A DNA stretch of 64,000 nucleotides from NCBI GenBank assembly GCA_946546945.1, contig CAMNOU010000007.1, positions 57,772-121,771 of the forward strand. The letters are read 5' to 3'. The translations under genes and the position numbers were made by a program. This document shows positions 17,551 through 26,801 of this stretch, piece by piece. This stretch comes from an uncultured Lachnospiraceae bacterium. Its GTDB lineage: Bacteria; Bacillota; Clostridia; Lachnospirales; Lachnospiraceae. A model generated the notes under the pieces. That model did no database searches. It was not told the origin of the DNA and was given only the letters and a program-made list of their open reading frames with translations. How positions within the stretch are numbered: position 1 is the first letter of the stretch; the number at the start of each line of letters is the position of its first letter.

Positions 17551-18813
17551 ATGGAATCTGTTAAAATTTTTATAAAAAACTATTTTTTTCAGACAAAAGT
17601 TTCCGGAAAATGGATCCTGTTCGCTATCCTTTCCGGTCTGATTACGGGAGTTGCCGGTTCCGCTTTTTATTACGGGATGCAGATTGTGACGGACATTCGC
17701 ATGCAGCATGAATGGCTCATTTTTCTGCTCCCGGCAGGAGGCATCAGCATTGTCGGGTTATACCGCCTGCTTCACGATGAAAAAGACAGCGGAACGAATC
17801 TTGTCCTTTCCGCGATCCATTCCAATGACAATCTTCCGCTGCGCATGGCGCCGCTGATTTTTCTTTCTACGCTGATCACACATCTGTTCGGCGGTTCCTC
17901 GGGCCGTGAAGGCGCCGCGCTTCAGCTCGGCGGCAGCATCGGCGCTGCTCTCGGAAAACTCTTTCGCTTTGACAGCAGCGACCGGCATATCATGATTATG
18001 AGCGGCATGAGCGGAGCCTTTTCTTCTCTGTTCGGGACGCCTCTGGCCGCTGCTTTCTTTTCGATGGAAGTCGTAAGCGTTGGCATCATGCAGTACTCCG
18101 CACTGGTTCCGTGCGTGATCTCTTCCCTCGTTGCCCGGGGCGTTGCTTCGCATCTCGGTATCCGCAGGGAATCTTTTGTACTGGGGCTCCTGCCCTCCCT
18201 GTCTCTGAAGACAGCCGTCATCATCGGTGTTCTGGCCGTTCTTTGCGCTGGCATCAGTATCCTGTTCTGTACCATCCTGCATAACGCGGAACGCATGTAC
18301 AAAAAGTTTTTCCGCAATGCCTATCTGCGGGCAGCCGCGGGCGGAGGAATCGTCATCCTTCTGACCCTTCTTTGCGGCAGCCAGACCTATAACGGAACCG
18401 GCATGAACGTAATTGCTTTGTGTTTCGAAGGCGGAGAAATCTTTCCCCTTGCCTTTTTGATCAAAATGATCTTTACCGCCGCGACACTGGGCGCCGGTTT
18501 CAAAGGCGGAGAGATCGTTCCCTCCTTTTTTATCGGCGCTGCCTTTGGCTATATCTTCGGCACGCTGACCGGTCTGTCTCCGGCCTTATGCGCCGCAGCA
18601 GGAATGCTTGCCGTATTCTGCGGAGTCACGAACAGTCCCATTACCTCCCTGCTCATCGGGTTTGAACTGTTCGGATTCGGAGCCATGCCGTATTTTCTGA
18701 TCGCAATCGCGCTCAGCTATATGATGTCCGGCTATTACGGATTGTACAGCAGCCAGAAAATCATTTATTCCAAGTACAAAACCGAGTACATCAACCGCCG
18801 GACCGGCATGTGA
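17551..18813 (+). CDS. CLC-family anion channel/antiporter, possibly fluoride type
   Basis: A 420-residue multi-pass membrane protein. The ATG at 17551 is chosen over an in-frame TTG at 17512 because AAAGGA lies just upstream. The CLC gating-glutamate motif is present as GGSSGREGAALQLGGSIG. The anion-binding loop, GSGIP in chloride CLCs, reads DSGTNLVLSAI here; this is closer to the GNNLI-type loops described for CLC-F fluoride/proton antiporters. A late conserved segment KGGEIVPSFFIGA is also present. No CBS domains follow. No fluoride riboswitch precedes the gene, so specificity remains open between chloride and fluoride. Confidence 0.85.
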   Translation: MESVKIFIKNYFFQTKVSGKWILFAILSGLITGVAGSAFYYGMQIVTDIRMQHEWLIFLLPAGGISIVGLYRLLHDEKDSGTNLVLSAIHSNDNLPLRMAPLIFLSTLITHLFGGSSGREGAALQLGGSIGAALGKLFRFDSSDRHIMIMSGMSGAFSSLFGTPLAAAFFSMEVVSVGIMQYSALVPCVISSLVARGVASHLGIRRESFVLGLLPSLSLKTAVIIGVLAVLCAGISILFCTILHNAERMYKKFFRNAYLRAAAGGGIVILLTLLCGSQTYNGTGMNVIALCFEGGEIFPLAFLIKMIFTAATLGAGFKGGEIVPSFFIGAAFGYIFGTLTGLSPALCAAAGMLAVFCGVTNSPITSLLIGFELFGFGAMPYFLIAIALSYMMSGYYGLYSSQKIIYSKYKTEYINRRTGM

Positions 18814-18837
18814 GACCGCAGACCTGCACCGGGTTGT

Positions 18838-19119
18838 TTAATCTGACACACTCCCCGGATGAATAAGGGTATGCAAATCCTGCGCTGAATATTGAATAAT
18901 CTCTGCGATCCGCCCGGCATCCACGCCATGGAAGGACAAATCCGTCCATTTCATCAGTAAAACGGTTAAAAAGAGTAGGGCCGAAACCGCCAGCCTCAGT
19001 TTAAAAAAACTCCGGGGCTCCTGTTCTTCGTCATGCCAGTGTCCCTTCTCTCCCGATGAAAAACTGTTTCGTGCCTGCTCCACATATTGTCTTCTCTGAT
19101 TATTCTGTTCCTGTTCCAT
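18838..19119 (-). CDS. Small single-pass membrane protein, function unknown
   Basis: A 93-residue protein: a charged, glutamine-rich N-terminus, one hydrophobic helix at about residues 43-61 (LRLAVSALLFLTVLLMKW), and a polar C-terminus. No family is recognised. It converges on the CLC gene with a 24-base gap. A coding gene is supported by the clear membrane-protein layout and the lack of a better frame, but the evidence is modest. Confidence 0.5.
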   Translation of the reverse strand: MEQEQNNQRRQYVEQARNSFSSGEKGHWHDEEQEPRSFFKLRLAVSALLFLTVLLMKWTDLSFHGVDAGRIAEIIQYSAQDLHTLIHPGSVSD

Positions 19120-19177
19120 AAACGTCCTCTGAAGATTCTCCTGTAACAGAATACGCCCACGCGAAAATCCTTAGAAC

Positions 19178-19225
19178 AAAAAAGTGTACAGATCACGGCA
19201 CCGGCCGTTAAAATCTGTACACTTT
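19178..19225 (-). terminator. Intrinsic terminator of the histidine operon
   Basis: Minus strand hairpin with 11-bp arms AGTGTACAGAT (19213-19223) and ATCTGTACACT (19183-19193), then TTTTTTG, directly after the hisIE stop. Confidence 0.88.
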
Positions 19226-19231
19226 CCTGTT

Positions 19232-20521
19232 CTACCGGAGAGACAGTTCCTCCAGAACATCCTCAATGCTTATATTTTTTTCAACCATTAAAACCATCAG
19301 GTGATAGATAAAATCAGAAATCTGGTATTTCAGATCGTCTCTGTCATTGTTTTTTGCTGCCAGAATGATACTGTTCGTTTCTCCGCCGATTTTTTTCAGC
19401 ATCTTGTCGATTCCTTCATCGAAAAGATAGTTCGTATAGGAGCCTTCTTTCGGATTGATCTTCCGGTCTCGAATCACCTTATATTCCCTCTCAAATTCAT
19501 CGAACAGGTTGCGTTCCGTATATTCCGCATCGGAGATCTTATTAAAAAAACAGCTTCGGCTGCCGGTATGGCAGGCCGCTCCGACCTGGGAGACCTTGGC
19601 GAGGATTGTGTCATAATCACAGTCTGCCCGCAGAGATTTTACATATTGGTAATGACCGGATGTCAGTCCCTTGATCCAGAGTTCCCGGCGGCTCCTGCTG
19701 TAATAGGTCATCTTTCCGATGGCCAGAGTGGTGGAAAAAGCCTCTTCATTCATATAGGCAAGCATGAGCACATCATTTGTTTTATAATCCTGTACAACGA
19801 CAGGAATCAGTCCGTCGGAATTCAGCTTCAGATCCTCCCATTTCAGTTCTGCTTCCAGGTGATCCGTGCGTATTCCCTGCTGCCCCAGATATTTTTTCAA
19901 TCCGGTGATGTCAGCCCCCGGTTCATTGAAATAGAGGCAGGAAATCCCCCTGATCGTATCCTCCGAGGCAAGGGTATCGCGTATCTGTTCCGGAGTCAGG
20001 TCCGGCATCAGAATGGAATAGGGCATATCTGTCACATTCCCGATCGTGCCGGCCAGCTTCGGATCCAGAACGACCAGTTCACTGATCATCTGCTGAACAG
20101 AGTCTTTCTGTTTAAAGAACATGTCCACATTAAAAATCGAGAGCGCAAACCGGTTCTGACCGAAACGCGAAGCTCCCTCCTTTGCGATTTCAGGTGTTTT
20201 TTCTTTCAATGAGTTCAGGATTACTTTCCTGCAGCCCGCATAGATCAGCTTTCTGACATCATCAAAGGAATTGATATTTCCTCCCGCATAGACCGGAATT
20301 TCAGCAATCTGTATGATTTTTTTCAGCACCTGCAAATTCTGGTCGTGCTCTGCCGGATCATCCGAAAGATCATATAAGATGATTTTATCCATCCCGTTAT
20401 CATTGAAGGATTTGATCTGGCGCACTGGATCACATACGGGTGTATGATCTTTAAATCCTTTTACCAGCATCCCCTTTTTCAAAAAAATAGTTGCGATAAT
20501 ATCTTTATGTGTGTAATTCAT
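19232..20521 (-). CDS. hisIE: HisF-like domain fused to HisI-HisE (phosphoribosyl-AMP cyclohydrolase / phosphoribosyl-ATP pyrophosphatase)
   Basis: A 429-residue fusion. Residues about 225-330 are HisI ([22 protein letters not shown], zinc-site cysteines in RADCDYD and [12 protein letters not shown]). Residues about 338-429 are HisE ([27 protein letters not shown]). Residues 1-215 align to HisF ([43 protein letters not shown]), but both catalytic aspartates of HisF are replaced: the CLDV motif reads TIFL (Phe13) and the AIDAKR motif reads SIFNVD (Phe130). The HisI/HisE steps are steps 2-3 of histidine synthesis. The N-terminal domain is probably non-catalytic, and true hisF, hisH and hisA are absent from this operon. 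Confidence 0.92.
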   Translation of the reverse strand: MNYTHKDIIATIFLKKGMLVKGFKDHTPVCDPVRQIKSFNDNGMDKIILYDLSDDPAEHDQNLQVLKKIIQIAEIPVYAGGNINSFDDVRKLIYAGCRKVILNSLKEKTPEIAKEGASRFGQNRFALSIFNVDMFFKQKDSVQQMISELVVLDPKLAGTIGNVTDMPYSILMPDLTPEQIRDTLASEDTIRGISCLYFNEPGADITGLKKYLGQQGIRTDHLEAELKWEDLKLNSDGLIPVVVQDYKTNDVLMLAYMNEEAFSTTLAIGKMTYYSRSRRELWIKGLTSGHYQYVKSLRADCDYDTILAKVSQVGAACHTGSRSCFFNKISDAEYTERNLFDEFEREYKVIRDRKINPKEGSYTNYLFDEGIDKMLKKIGGETNSIILAAKNNDRDDLKYQISDFIYHLMVLMVEKNISIEDVLEELSLR

Positions 20522-20523
20522 CT

Positions 20524-21117
20524 CTATAAACTGCCTTTCGTGGACAATACATCCGAAATCCTGGGATCCATTGACACAGCCTCATCCAGCGCCTTTCCGA
20601 ACGCCTTGAACAAAGCTTCTGCCATGTGATGATTATTTCCCGGTGTGAGGATTTTCAGATGCAGATTCATGCCTGCCGCATAAGATACCGCATAGAAAAA
20701 CTCACGCACCATCTCCGTATCCATATCCCCGAGCCGGGGCACTGTGAACTGCGCATCCATCACAAAATAAGGTCTTCCCGACAGATCAACCGCACACAGG
20801 GCCAGTGTCTCATCCATGGGAAGAATCATGCTCCCGAACCGGCGTATCCCCTTCTTGTCTCCCATCGCTTCGCGGATCGCCGTGCCGAGAACGATCCCGG
20901 CATCCTCAATCGTGTGGTGACAATCCACTTCCAGATCCCCCTTCACACAAAGATCCAAATCAAAAAAACCGTGACGCGCAAACCCGGACAGCATATGGTC
21001 AAAAAATCCTATCCCGGTCGATATATTCTGTTTTCCCGTTCCGTCCAGATTCAGTTTCAGCTGAATGTCTGTCTCATTCGTTGTTCTCGAAACGGACCCG
21101 ATTCTGTCAGTTCCCAT
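20524..21117 (-). CDS. hisB: Imidazoleglycerol-phosphate dehydratase
   Basis: Monofunctional HisB of 197 residues (no phosphatase domain), which dehydrates imidazole glycerol phosphate. The paired manganese-binding histidine motifs are seen as [10 protein letters not shown] and [11 protein letters not shown]; the N-terminal [18 protein letters not shown] and [16 protein letters not shown] are typical. AGGGGAGG precedes the ATG. An 86-base gap to hisD upstream holds one copy of a dispersed hairpin repeat; hisIE follows after two bases. Confidence 0.96.
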   Translation of the reverse strand: MGTDRIGSVSRTTNETDIQLKLNLDGTGKQNISTGIGFFDHMLSGFARHGFFDLDLCVKGDLEVDCHHTIEDAGIVLGTAIREAMGDKKGIRRFGSMILPMDETLALCAVDLSGRPYFVMDAQFTVPRLGDMDTEMVREFFYAVSYAAGMNLHLKILTPGNNHHMAEALFKAFGKALDEAVSMDPRISDVLSTKGSL

Positions 21118-21145
21118 ATCATGACCTCCCCTTTTTTTCTATTCG

Positions 21146-21198
21146 TTTCATCTCAGTGTGAGAAACCCCCGCTGAGATAAACGCTCCGCGAGGATGCG
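21146..21198 (+). repeat. Dispersed hairpin repeat, copy A
   Basis: A 53-base element between hisD and hisB. A hairpin with arms ATCTCAG and CTGAGAT is followed by the tail ACGCTCCGCGAGGATGCG. It matches copy B (30569-30621) at 50 of 53 positions; copy C (55995-56049, minus strand) shares the tail and a reshaped hairpin. Confidence 0.85.
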
Positions 21199-21203
21199 TT
21201 CCG

Positions 21204-22502
21204 TCAGTCCTCATCCTCAAACCGCACCAGCACGGAATTCGCATGTGCCGTCAGCTGTTCACATTTTGCGAACTGCGCAATGTCTTTATAAACAGCCTTC
21301 AGCGCATCCCTTGAATAAGATATGATGCTGGACTTCTTGATAAAATCATCAACAGAAAGAGGCGAAAAGAATTTTGCAGTCCCGTTGGTCGGAAGAACAT
21401 GGTTCGGTCCGGCAAAGTAATCGCCCAGCGGTTCACTGGAATATTCACCGATAAAGATTGCCCCCGCATTTTTTATTTTCGTCATGACTTCAAAGGCATT
21501 GGCCGTCACGATCTCCATGTGCTCAGAAGCTATTTCATTGGCTGCCTCGATGGCAGTGTCCATATCCGGAGCAATCAGAATATAGCCGTAATTATCCAGG
21601 GACTTCCGGATAATGTCTTTTCTGGAAAGCACCTCGGCAAACTGATCCGCCTCTTCGGAAACCTTCTTCGCCAGTTCTTCACTTGTTGTGATCAGGATTG
21701 CGGAAGCAAGCTCGTCATGTTCTGCCTGGGAAAGCAGATCTGCAGCCACATAGCGCGGATTGGCCGTCTCATCTGCCAGAACCAGAATCTCACTGGGGCC
21801 GGCAATTGAGTCGATACTTACATAGCCGAAGACTGCTTTTTTTGCCAGCGCAACATAGATATTGCCCGGCCCGACGATCTTGTCCACTTTCGGAATACTC
21901 TCTGTTCCGAAGGCCATGGCCGCAATCGCCTGCGCTCCGCCGACCTTGAAGATCCGGTCTGCCCCCGCTTCCTTCGCTGCGACCAGTGTCGCGGGATTTA
22001 CTTTCCCCGCTCTGTCGCAGGGAGTCGTCATAATGATCTGCCCGACGCCGGCCACTTTCGCCGGCATGATGTTCATCAGCACAGAAGATGGATAGACAGC
22101 CTTTCCTCCCGGGACATAAACGCCGGCCCTTTCGATCGGCGTAACCTTCTGTCCGAGCATCGTGCCCGGTATCGTGCTGTCGAACCAGCTGTACTGCTTC
22201 TGTTTTTCGTGATAGATCCGGATATTCTCTTTTGCTTTGCGGATGACCTCCAGAAGCTCCGGCTGCACCTGCGCATATGCTTCTTTTGTCTCAGCCTGAG
22301 TCACCTCAATGTTCCCGGGGCCGATCTCTGCGCCGTCAAACTGTTTTGTATATTCAAAGACTGCCCGGTCGCGATTCCGGCGTACATTGGCGATGATCTC
22401 GTTGACACTCTGCTCATATTGCGTATAGTTATTGGGGCTTCGCTTCAGCAGATCCTCAAGGATCCGGCTAATCGTTTCCTTTGTCAGTTTTAAAGTACGC
22501 AT
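21204..22502 (-). CDS. hisD: Histidinol dehydrogenase
   Basis: A zinc enzyme oxidising L-histidinol to histidine in two NAD-dependent steps. The 432-residue length is standard. Conserved regions seen are YVPGGKAVYPSSVLM, VGPGNIYVALAKK, the zinc/substrate segments LLSQAEHDELASAIL and ASEHMEIVT, and GPNHVLPTNGTAKF. It is the third gene of the operon, 37 bases after hisG. Confidence 0.97.
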   Translation of the reverse strand: MRTLKLTKETISRILEDLLKRSPNNYTQYEQSVNEIIANVRRNRDRAVFEYTKQFDGAEIGPGNIEVTQAETKEAYAQVQPELLEVIRKAKENIRIYHEKQKQYSWFDSTIPGTMLGQKVTPIERAGVYVPGGKAVYPSSVLMNIMPAKVAGVGQIIMTTPCDRAGKVNPATLVAAKEAGADRIFKVGGAQAIAAMAFGTESIPKVDKIVGPGNIYVALAKKAVFGYVSIDSIAGPSEILVLADETANPRYVAADLLSQAEHDELASAILITTSEELAKKVSEEADQFAEVLSRKDIIRKSLDNYGYILIAPDMDTAIEAANEIASEHMEIVTANAFEVMTKIKNAGAIFIGEYSSEPLGDYFAGPNHVLPTNGTAKFFSPLSVDDFIKKSSIISYSRDALKAVYKDIAQFAKCEQLTAHANSVLVRFEDED

Positions 22503-22539
22503 CCTGTTTTCCTCTCTTTCACGCGTAATTTACGGTTGA

Positions 22540-23187
22540 TCACTGTTTTTCTGAAATGACCGTTCGAAGATCTGTGATCAGCCTGCTGATTTTCTCCTGC
22601 TGCATCTTCATGCTCACAGGGTTTACCACCATTCTCGCTGACAGGGGGCAGACCTCTTCCAGAACCTCAAGTCCGTTCTCCCGAAGCGTAGAACCGGTTT
22701 CTACGATATCGACGATCACATCCGCCAGACCCACGATCGGAGCAAGCTCGATCGATCCGTTCAGCTTGATGATCTCAACCGTCTGATGCTTTTTATTGTA
22801 AAAATAATCTCTGGCAATCCTGGGATACTTTGTTGCGACACGGATCTGCTCATGATGTCTGAGCAGTTCCTTAGCCTCCTGCGGTCCGCAGACACACATC
22901 CGGCATTTTCCAAACCCGAGATCAAGTACTTCATAAATATTCCTGCCTTCCTGCAGGATCGTGTCCCGTCCGACGATGCCGATATCAGCCGCCCCGTATT
23001 CCACATAGGTGGGCACATCCGGACCTTTGGCGAGGAAAAATCGCAGCTTCTGCTCCTCATTTACAAAGATCAGTTTGCGGGTATCCTTATCCTTCATCTC
23101 TTCGCAGGTGATACCGATCTGTTCAAACAGCTTCAGTGTTGTGTTCGCCAGTCTTCCCTTGCCAAGAGCAAATGTCAAATATCTCAT
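22540..23187 (-). CDS. hisG: ATP phosphoribosyltransferase catalytic subunit, short form
   Basis: Committed step of histidine synthesis, joining ATP and PRPP. At 215 residues it is the short form that lacks the C-terminal regulatory domain and depends on HisZ, which is encoded immediately upstream with a four-base overlap. Visible segments are the N-terminal [29 protein letters not shown] and the PRPP loop region [15 protein letters not shown]. Confidence 0.95.
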   Translation of the reverse strand: MRYLTFALGKGRLANTTLKLFEQIGITCEEMKDKDTRKLIFVNEEQKLRFFLAKGPDVPTYVEYGAADIGIVGRDTILQEGRNIYEVLDLGFGKCRMCVCGPQEAKELLRHHEQIRVATKYPRIARDYFYNKKHQTVEIIKLNGSIELAPIVGLADVIVDIVETGSTLRENGLEVLEEVCPLSARMVVNPVSMKMQQEKISRLITDLRTVISEKQ

Positions 23188-24383
23188 ATCCCCTCCTGAG
23201 TATAATAGACAATATCCTGTATATGAAACTGCTTTGCGGCCTTTTCATATACTTCGATCGTTTTTTCTGCGGTAAGGGGCATCAGCTCCACAATCTGTCC
23301 GCTTTTTCTGAGTTCTATCGCATCTTCAATAGCTTGTCTTTGCATTCCCTCCGCGTAGACCAGCCATTTTGTTGTATTCTCAAACGGTATCCGGATATGC
23401 TGGCGCTGCAGCGCATTCATAAGCTGATCGATCACAATTGCGAATCCGATCGCGGGCGATGATTTTCCGAAGGCACTGAGCAGATTGTCATAGCGGCCGC
23501 CCTTAACAACCGCTTCCCCGCTTCCGAATGTGTATCCGGCAAAAATGATGCCGGTATAATACCCGAACCCGGAAATCATGGCCAGTTCATAAAAAACATA
23601 CTGCTCTACCTGATAGATCCGCAGAAGATCCTCAAGCTGCTCCAGACGTTCGAGCGCAGACAGGATCTTCGGATAGGCCGCTGCCCGTTCCTTTGCGCTG
23701 CTGATTTTTTCCTTCGTCATCATCACATCTTTTAACAGGCCGAATAACCAGGTCAGATCCTCATTCAGTCCGGCATGCTCGATCAGGTCTTCCACGCCAT
23801 AGAAATTGCGGTTCAGAAGCAGGCTGCGGATTTCTTCTTCCGTCTCCTCTCCCAGAGCCGAGGCCTCAAACAGCCCGCGCAGAAAATCCACATGTCCGAC
23901 ACTGACCTGAAACTCCGTCAGTCCTGCCGCAAGGAGCAATTGAATCGTCAGGGCAATCATTTCCGCGTCTGCGGCTACAGACCCATCTCCGATGAGTTCC
24001 GCGCCCGTCTGCGTCGTTTCTTTTAATCTCCCCTGATAACTGCTGTTGTTGATAAACGTATTCCCCGTATAACAAAAACGAAGAGGAATCCCGTCCTCCA
24101 TATAATACTTGGAAGCGCAGCGGGCGATCGACGGCGTAATATCCGGCCGGAGCACAAGGGTATTGCCCTCACGGTCAATAAATTTATAGAGATCTTTTGA
24201 GGGAGTTGTCCCGATCTCTTTTCCGAAAATATCAAAAAACTCAAAGGCAGGTGTCTGGATCGGATGGAACCCGCAGGACTTTAATACCCCCTGCAGTTCA
24301 TTCTCCAGAACGATCTTTCTCTCACATTCATCACTGTAAATATCTCTCACACCGTCCGGTGTATGCAATAATTGGTTTACCAC
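23184..24383 (-). CDS. hisZ: ATP phosphoribosyltransferase regulatory subunit
   Basis: A 399-residue paralogue of class II histidyl-tRNA synthetase that completes short-form HisG and gives it histidine feedback sensitivity. The aminoacyl-tRNA synthetase core is visible ([34 protein letters not shown]). Genuine HisRS activity is unlikely given the pairing with short HisG and the operon-leading position. It starts about 70 bases after a near-consensus promoter. Confidence 0.93.
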   Translation of the reverse strand: MVNQLLHTPDGVRDIYSDECERKIVLENELQGVLKSCGFHPIQTPAFEFFDIFGKEIGTTPSKDLYKFIDREGNTLVLRPDITPSIARCASKYYMEDGIPLRFCYTGNTFINNSSYQGRLKETTQTGAELIGDGSVAADAEMIALTIQLLLAAGLTEFQVSVGHVDFLRGLFEASALGEETEEEIRSLLLNRNFYGVEDLIEHAGLNEDLTWLFGLLKDVMMTKEKISSAKERAAAYPKILSALERLEQLEDLLRIYQVEQYVFYELAMISGFGYYTGIIFAGYTFGSGEAVVKGGRYDNLLSAFGKSSPAIGFAIVIDQLMNALQRQHIRIPFENTTKWLVYAEGMQRQAIEDAIELRKSGQIVELMPLTAEKTIEVYEKAAKQFHIQDIVYYTQEGI

Positions 24384-24458
24384 ATTGCCCTCCCTCTGTT
24401 TCGTTATTTCTTACCGGCACTTTAGTGTGCTACCATGCTACCACGCGAAACAACATTC

Positions 24459-24487
24459 ATTATATGAGATTCCCGTTCACTTGTCAA
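24459..24487 (-). promoter_or_regulatory. Near-consensus SigA promoter of the histidine operon
   Basis: Minus strand TTGACA (24482-24487), exactly 17-base spacer, TATAAT (24459-24464). The -35 box overlaps the recU stop codon. The leader of roughly 70 bases contains direct repeats of GGTAGCA and no T-box. Confidence 0.9.
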
Positions 24488-25017
24488 TCCCTGAGATCCA
24501 GATCTGTCTGCAGAGGCTCAAGATACGGAACCAGCAGTCCGCTGTGTCCCTTGAAAAAGAAACGGTCATCCAATTCTTCGAAACGGATACTTTTCCTCCC
24601 GCCCTGCTCACTCCGGTCCCAGAAGACCTTCAGATCCCGAAACGGCATATAGTAAAATACATCTTTGTGAGAAAAGAAAATCAGCATAAAAGCGATGCCG
24701 TTCTGCCGCTCAAACTCTTCCATGAAACGGATCTGGTGCGCATGTACATTCTGCAGCGGGAACGTATCCACATGACACTCCTTTGCGTCAAAGCAGACAG
24801 GGATTCCCTGTACAGCGCCAATATAATCAACCGTACTTTTCTGTTCAAAGTAGGCAAGCGTGATATGCCGGCTTTCCTTCTCAATGTTGATCGGCGTGAT
24901 CGGCGTCGGTATTTTCTGGATCAGCGCCAGATGGCTCTCCAGATATTTTTCATTTGTGCGGTTAATGAACTCTTCGAGCGTTGAACCCCGAAGGCCTCTT
25001 GAATTCCAGGTCGGCAT
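24484..25017 (-). CDS. recU: Holliday junction resolvase RecU
   Basis: Structure-specific endonuclease resolving four-way junctions in Firmicute recombination and chromosome segregation. The 177-residue protein opens with the characteristic WNSRGLRGSTLEEF and shows KIPTPITPI, the catalytic acidic and lysine residues in KSTVDYIG and CFDAKE, and FFSHKDVFYYMP. It does not neighbour a ponA-type gene as in Bacillus; it is the last gene after an RluA-type synthase and a phosphatase. Confidence 0.94.
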   Translation of the reverse strand: MPTWNSRGLRGSTLEEFINRTNEKYLESHLALIQKIPTPITPINIEKESRHITLAYFEQKSTVDYIGAVQGIPVCFDAKECHVDTFPLQNVHAHQIRFMEEFERQNGIAFMLIFFSHKDVFYYMPFRDLKVFWDRSEQGGRKSIRFEELDDRFFFKGHSGLLVPYLEPLQTDLDLRD

Positions 25018-25033
25018 GTGAAAGTCCTTTCCC

Positions 25034-25699
25034 TTACAAAATTCCTCTGTGCGTCAGATCCTCTGACTCATAATACAGCATTCGCTCCTGAATAGAACGG
25101 AACACACCATTTTTAAGCTCCACTTTATTGATGCTGCAGTTTGGCTGCGGCATATCCCAGAAATGTTCGATTGCTATATGATTGATCGTCGCAAGAAACG
25201 CCCGTATGATCGTTCCGTGGCATAAGACAAGCACGTTTCGCAGGCCGTCAAAAGCTTCCAGCGGCCTGATCTCTTTTTCCAGAAATTCATCTGTCCTGGC
25301 AAAGACATCACGATAGTTCTCTCCGGTCTCATCCGCTTGAAAATGTGCCGGATCCTGAAAACATTTCTGGATATTATCATCCCTTTTTTTGATTTCTTTT
25401 AATGTCATGCCCTCATATTTTCCGAAGCACATTTCCTTTAAGCGGTCATCAAGAAGAAATGAAGGCTTCGGCGCATCCGGCCGCAGCGTCTTTTCCGAAA
25501 CGATTTCTGCTGTTCTCAGAGCTCTCTGATAGGGGCTTGAGTAGATCCTGTCAAACAGAATGCCGTCACCGGCAAATCCGTCCCGCGACAGTTCCGCCAG
25601 AGAGATCCCCAGATCGGTAAGCGCGATGTCTGTTGATCCCTGTATCCTTCCCTGACGGTTCCAGATTGTCTCTCCGTGTCTCATAAAATATATATACAT
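25034..25699 (-). CDS. Histidine phosphatase superfamily protein
   Basis: Phosphoglycerate-mutase-like phosphatase, 221 residues when started at 25699. The RHG motif with the nucleophilic histidine is at the N-terminus (YFMRHGETIWNRQGRIQG); the second catalytic histidine is in VLVLCHGTIIRAFL, and SSPYQRALRTAEI is also typical. Substrate is unknown: family members act on phosphoglycerate, alpha-ribazole phosphate or other small esters. A CobC-like role would fit the cobalamin genes of the window but is not supported by proximity. The start is uncertain because the ribosome binding site is weak. Confidence 0.85.
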   Translation of the reverse strand: MYIYFMRHGETIWNRQGRIQGSTDIALTDLGISLAELSRDGFAGDGILFDRIYSSPYQRALRTAEIVSEKTLRPDAPKPSFLLDDRLKEMCFGKYEGMTLKEIKKRDDNIQKCFQDPAHFQADETGENYRDVFARTDEFLEKEIRPLEAFDGLRNVLVLCHGTIIRAFLATINHIAIEHFWDMPQPNCSINKVELKNGVFRSIQERMLYYESEDLTHRGIL

Positions 25700-25716
25700 A
25701 AAAAACCCCGATTTCG

Positions 25717-26673
25717 TTATTTCCTCTCCAGCCAGTCCGCTGCTCTTTGAAAACTGTCCGGATCTTTGATCTGTATGACCTTCCCGTCCGGAAATTCCAT
25801 TCTGCACGCCGAAAGCAGCTGGCCGGGCACACCGATTTCCTGCTGCAATTGTTTATTCACGCGTGCCTCCCCATACTTGGTGTCTCCAAGAAGAGGGTGC
25901 CCGACGGAGGCCAGATGTGCGCGGATCTGATGCGACCGGCCCGTGATCAGATGAATTTCCAGAAGTGTTGCCCCTTTGTAATGCGCAATGGGCCTGTAAG
26001 CGGTCTCGATAAAATCTCCTTCCCCTTCGGGAAGAATCCTGACCCGGTTCGTTTTGTGATCCTTTACCAGACAGCCCTTCAGATGTTCCGCCCGGTCAAT
26101 CCTTCCCCAGACCATTGCGTGATAGAACTTCTTTACAGAACGATCCTTCAGAAGTTCTCCCATCTTCTGCAGTCCCCGGATGGTTTTCCCCGCCGTCAAA
26201 AGGCCGGAGGTATTCCTGTCCAGACGATTGCAGACGGAGGGGCGGAAGGTGACCAGATCCTGCTTCGTGATCTGACCGGTGTCCAGGAGATAGTCAATCA
26301 CCATCTCATTGGCTGAATAGTCAGAGGCATCTGCTTTCTGGGAGAGAAGCCCGGCCGGTTTATTAATAATCAGAATATCGTCGTCTTCATAGACCACATC
26401 CGGTTTTAAGGTCACAGGCTTTTGGCGGGACCGTTCATCGTCTTTCCCTTTGTCTGAAGCAAATTTTTCAAACGTTTCATCAGAAAAGTATATTTTTATC
26501 GAATCGTGTTCCTTCAGGATCTCCTGTCCGAGCGCCTTTTTGTCGTTTAACACAATATTCTTTTTTCGCATCATTTTATAGACAAAGCTTTTCGGCGCGC
26601 CGCTCAGGATCCTGCAGACATATTTATCCATGCGCTGTCCGGCTTCTCTGTCTGCTATTATAAATTCTCTCAT
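25717..26673 (-). CDS. RluA-family 23S rRNA pseudouridine synthase
   Basis: A 318-residue enzyme converting uridine to pseudouridine in RNA. An S4 RNA-binding domain occupies about residues 12-70 (RMDKYVCRILSG, NIVLNDKKAL). The catalytic domain carries the aspartate motif in NRLDRNTSGLLTAGK and the downstream GRSHQIRAHLASVGHPLLGD. The S4 domain and length resemble RluC/RluD, but the target uridine cannot be read from sequence. Confidence 0.92.
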   Translation of the reverse strand: MREFIIADREAGQRMDKYVCRILSGAPKSFVYKMMRKKNIVLNDKKALGQEILKEHDSIKIYFSDETFEKFASDKGKDDERSRQKPVTLKPDVVYEDDDILIINKPAGLLSQKADASDYSANEMVIDYLLDTGQITKQDLVTFRPSVCNRLDRNTSGLLTAGKTIRGLQKMGELLKDRSVKKFYHAMVWGRIDRAEHLKGCLVKDHKTNRVRILPEGEGDFIETAYRPIAHYKGATLLEIHLITGRSHQIRAHLASVGHPLLGDTKYGEARVNKQLQQEIGVPGQLLSACRMEFPDGKVIQIKDPDSFQRAADWLERK

Positions 26674-26742
26674 ATCAGTTTATCATACCATCTTTTAACG
26701 GAATCGAAAAGAAAAAAGAAACATCAAAAGAATATTTTTCTC

Positions 26743-26771
26743 TTTACCGGCTGCCATTCCTGTACTATCAT
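26743..26771 (+). promoter_or_regulatory. Promoter of the ybaK-type gene
   Basis: TTTACC (26743-26748), 17-base spacer, TATCAT (26766-26771), 30 bases before the ATG. Confidence 0.5.
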
Positions 26772-26801
26772 AGAAGAAAAAATGAATGGAAGGTGTTGTT
26801 T

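Noticed and set aside
24384..24460. T-box riboswitch or histidine leader peptide before hisZ
   Set aside because: The leader is only about 70 bases, lacks the TGG-ACC antiterminator sequence, and the only tiny frame (Met-Val-Ala-His-stop) has no histidine run.
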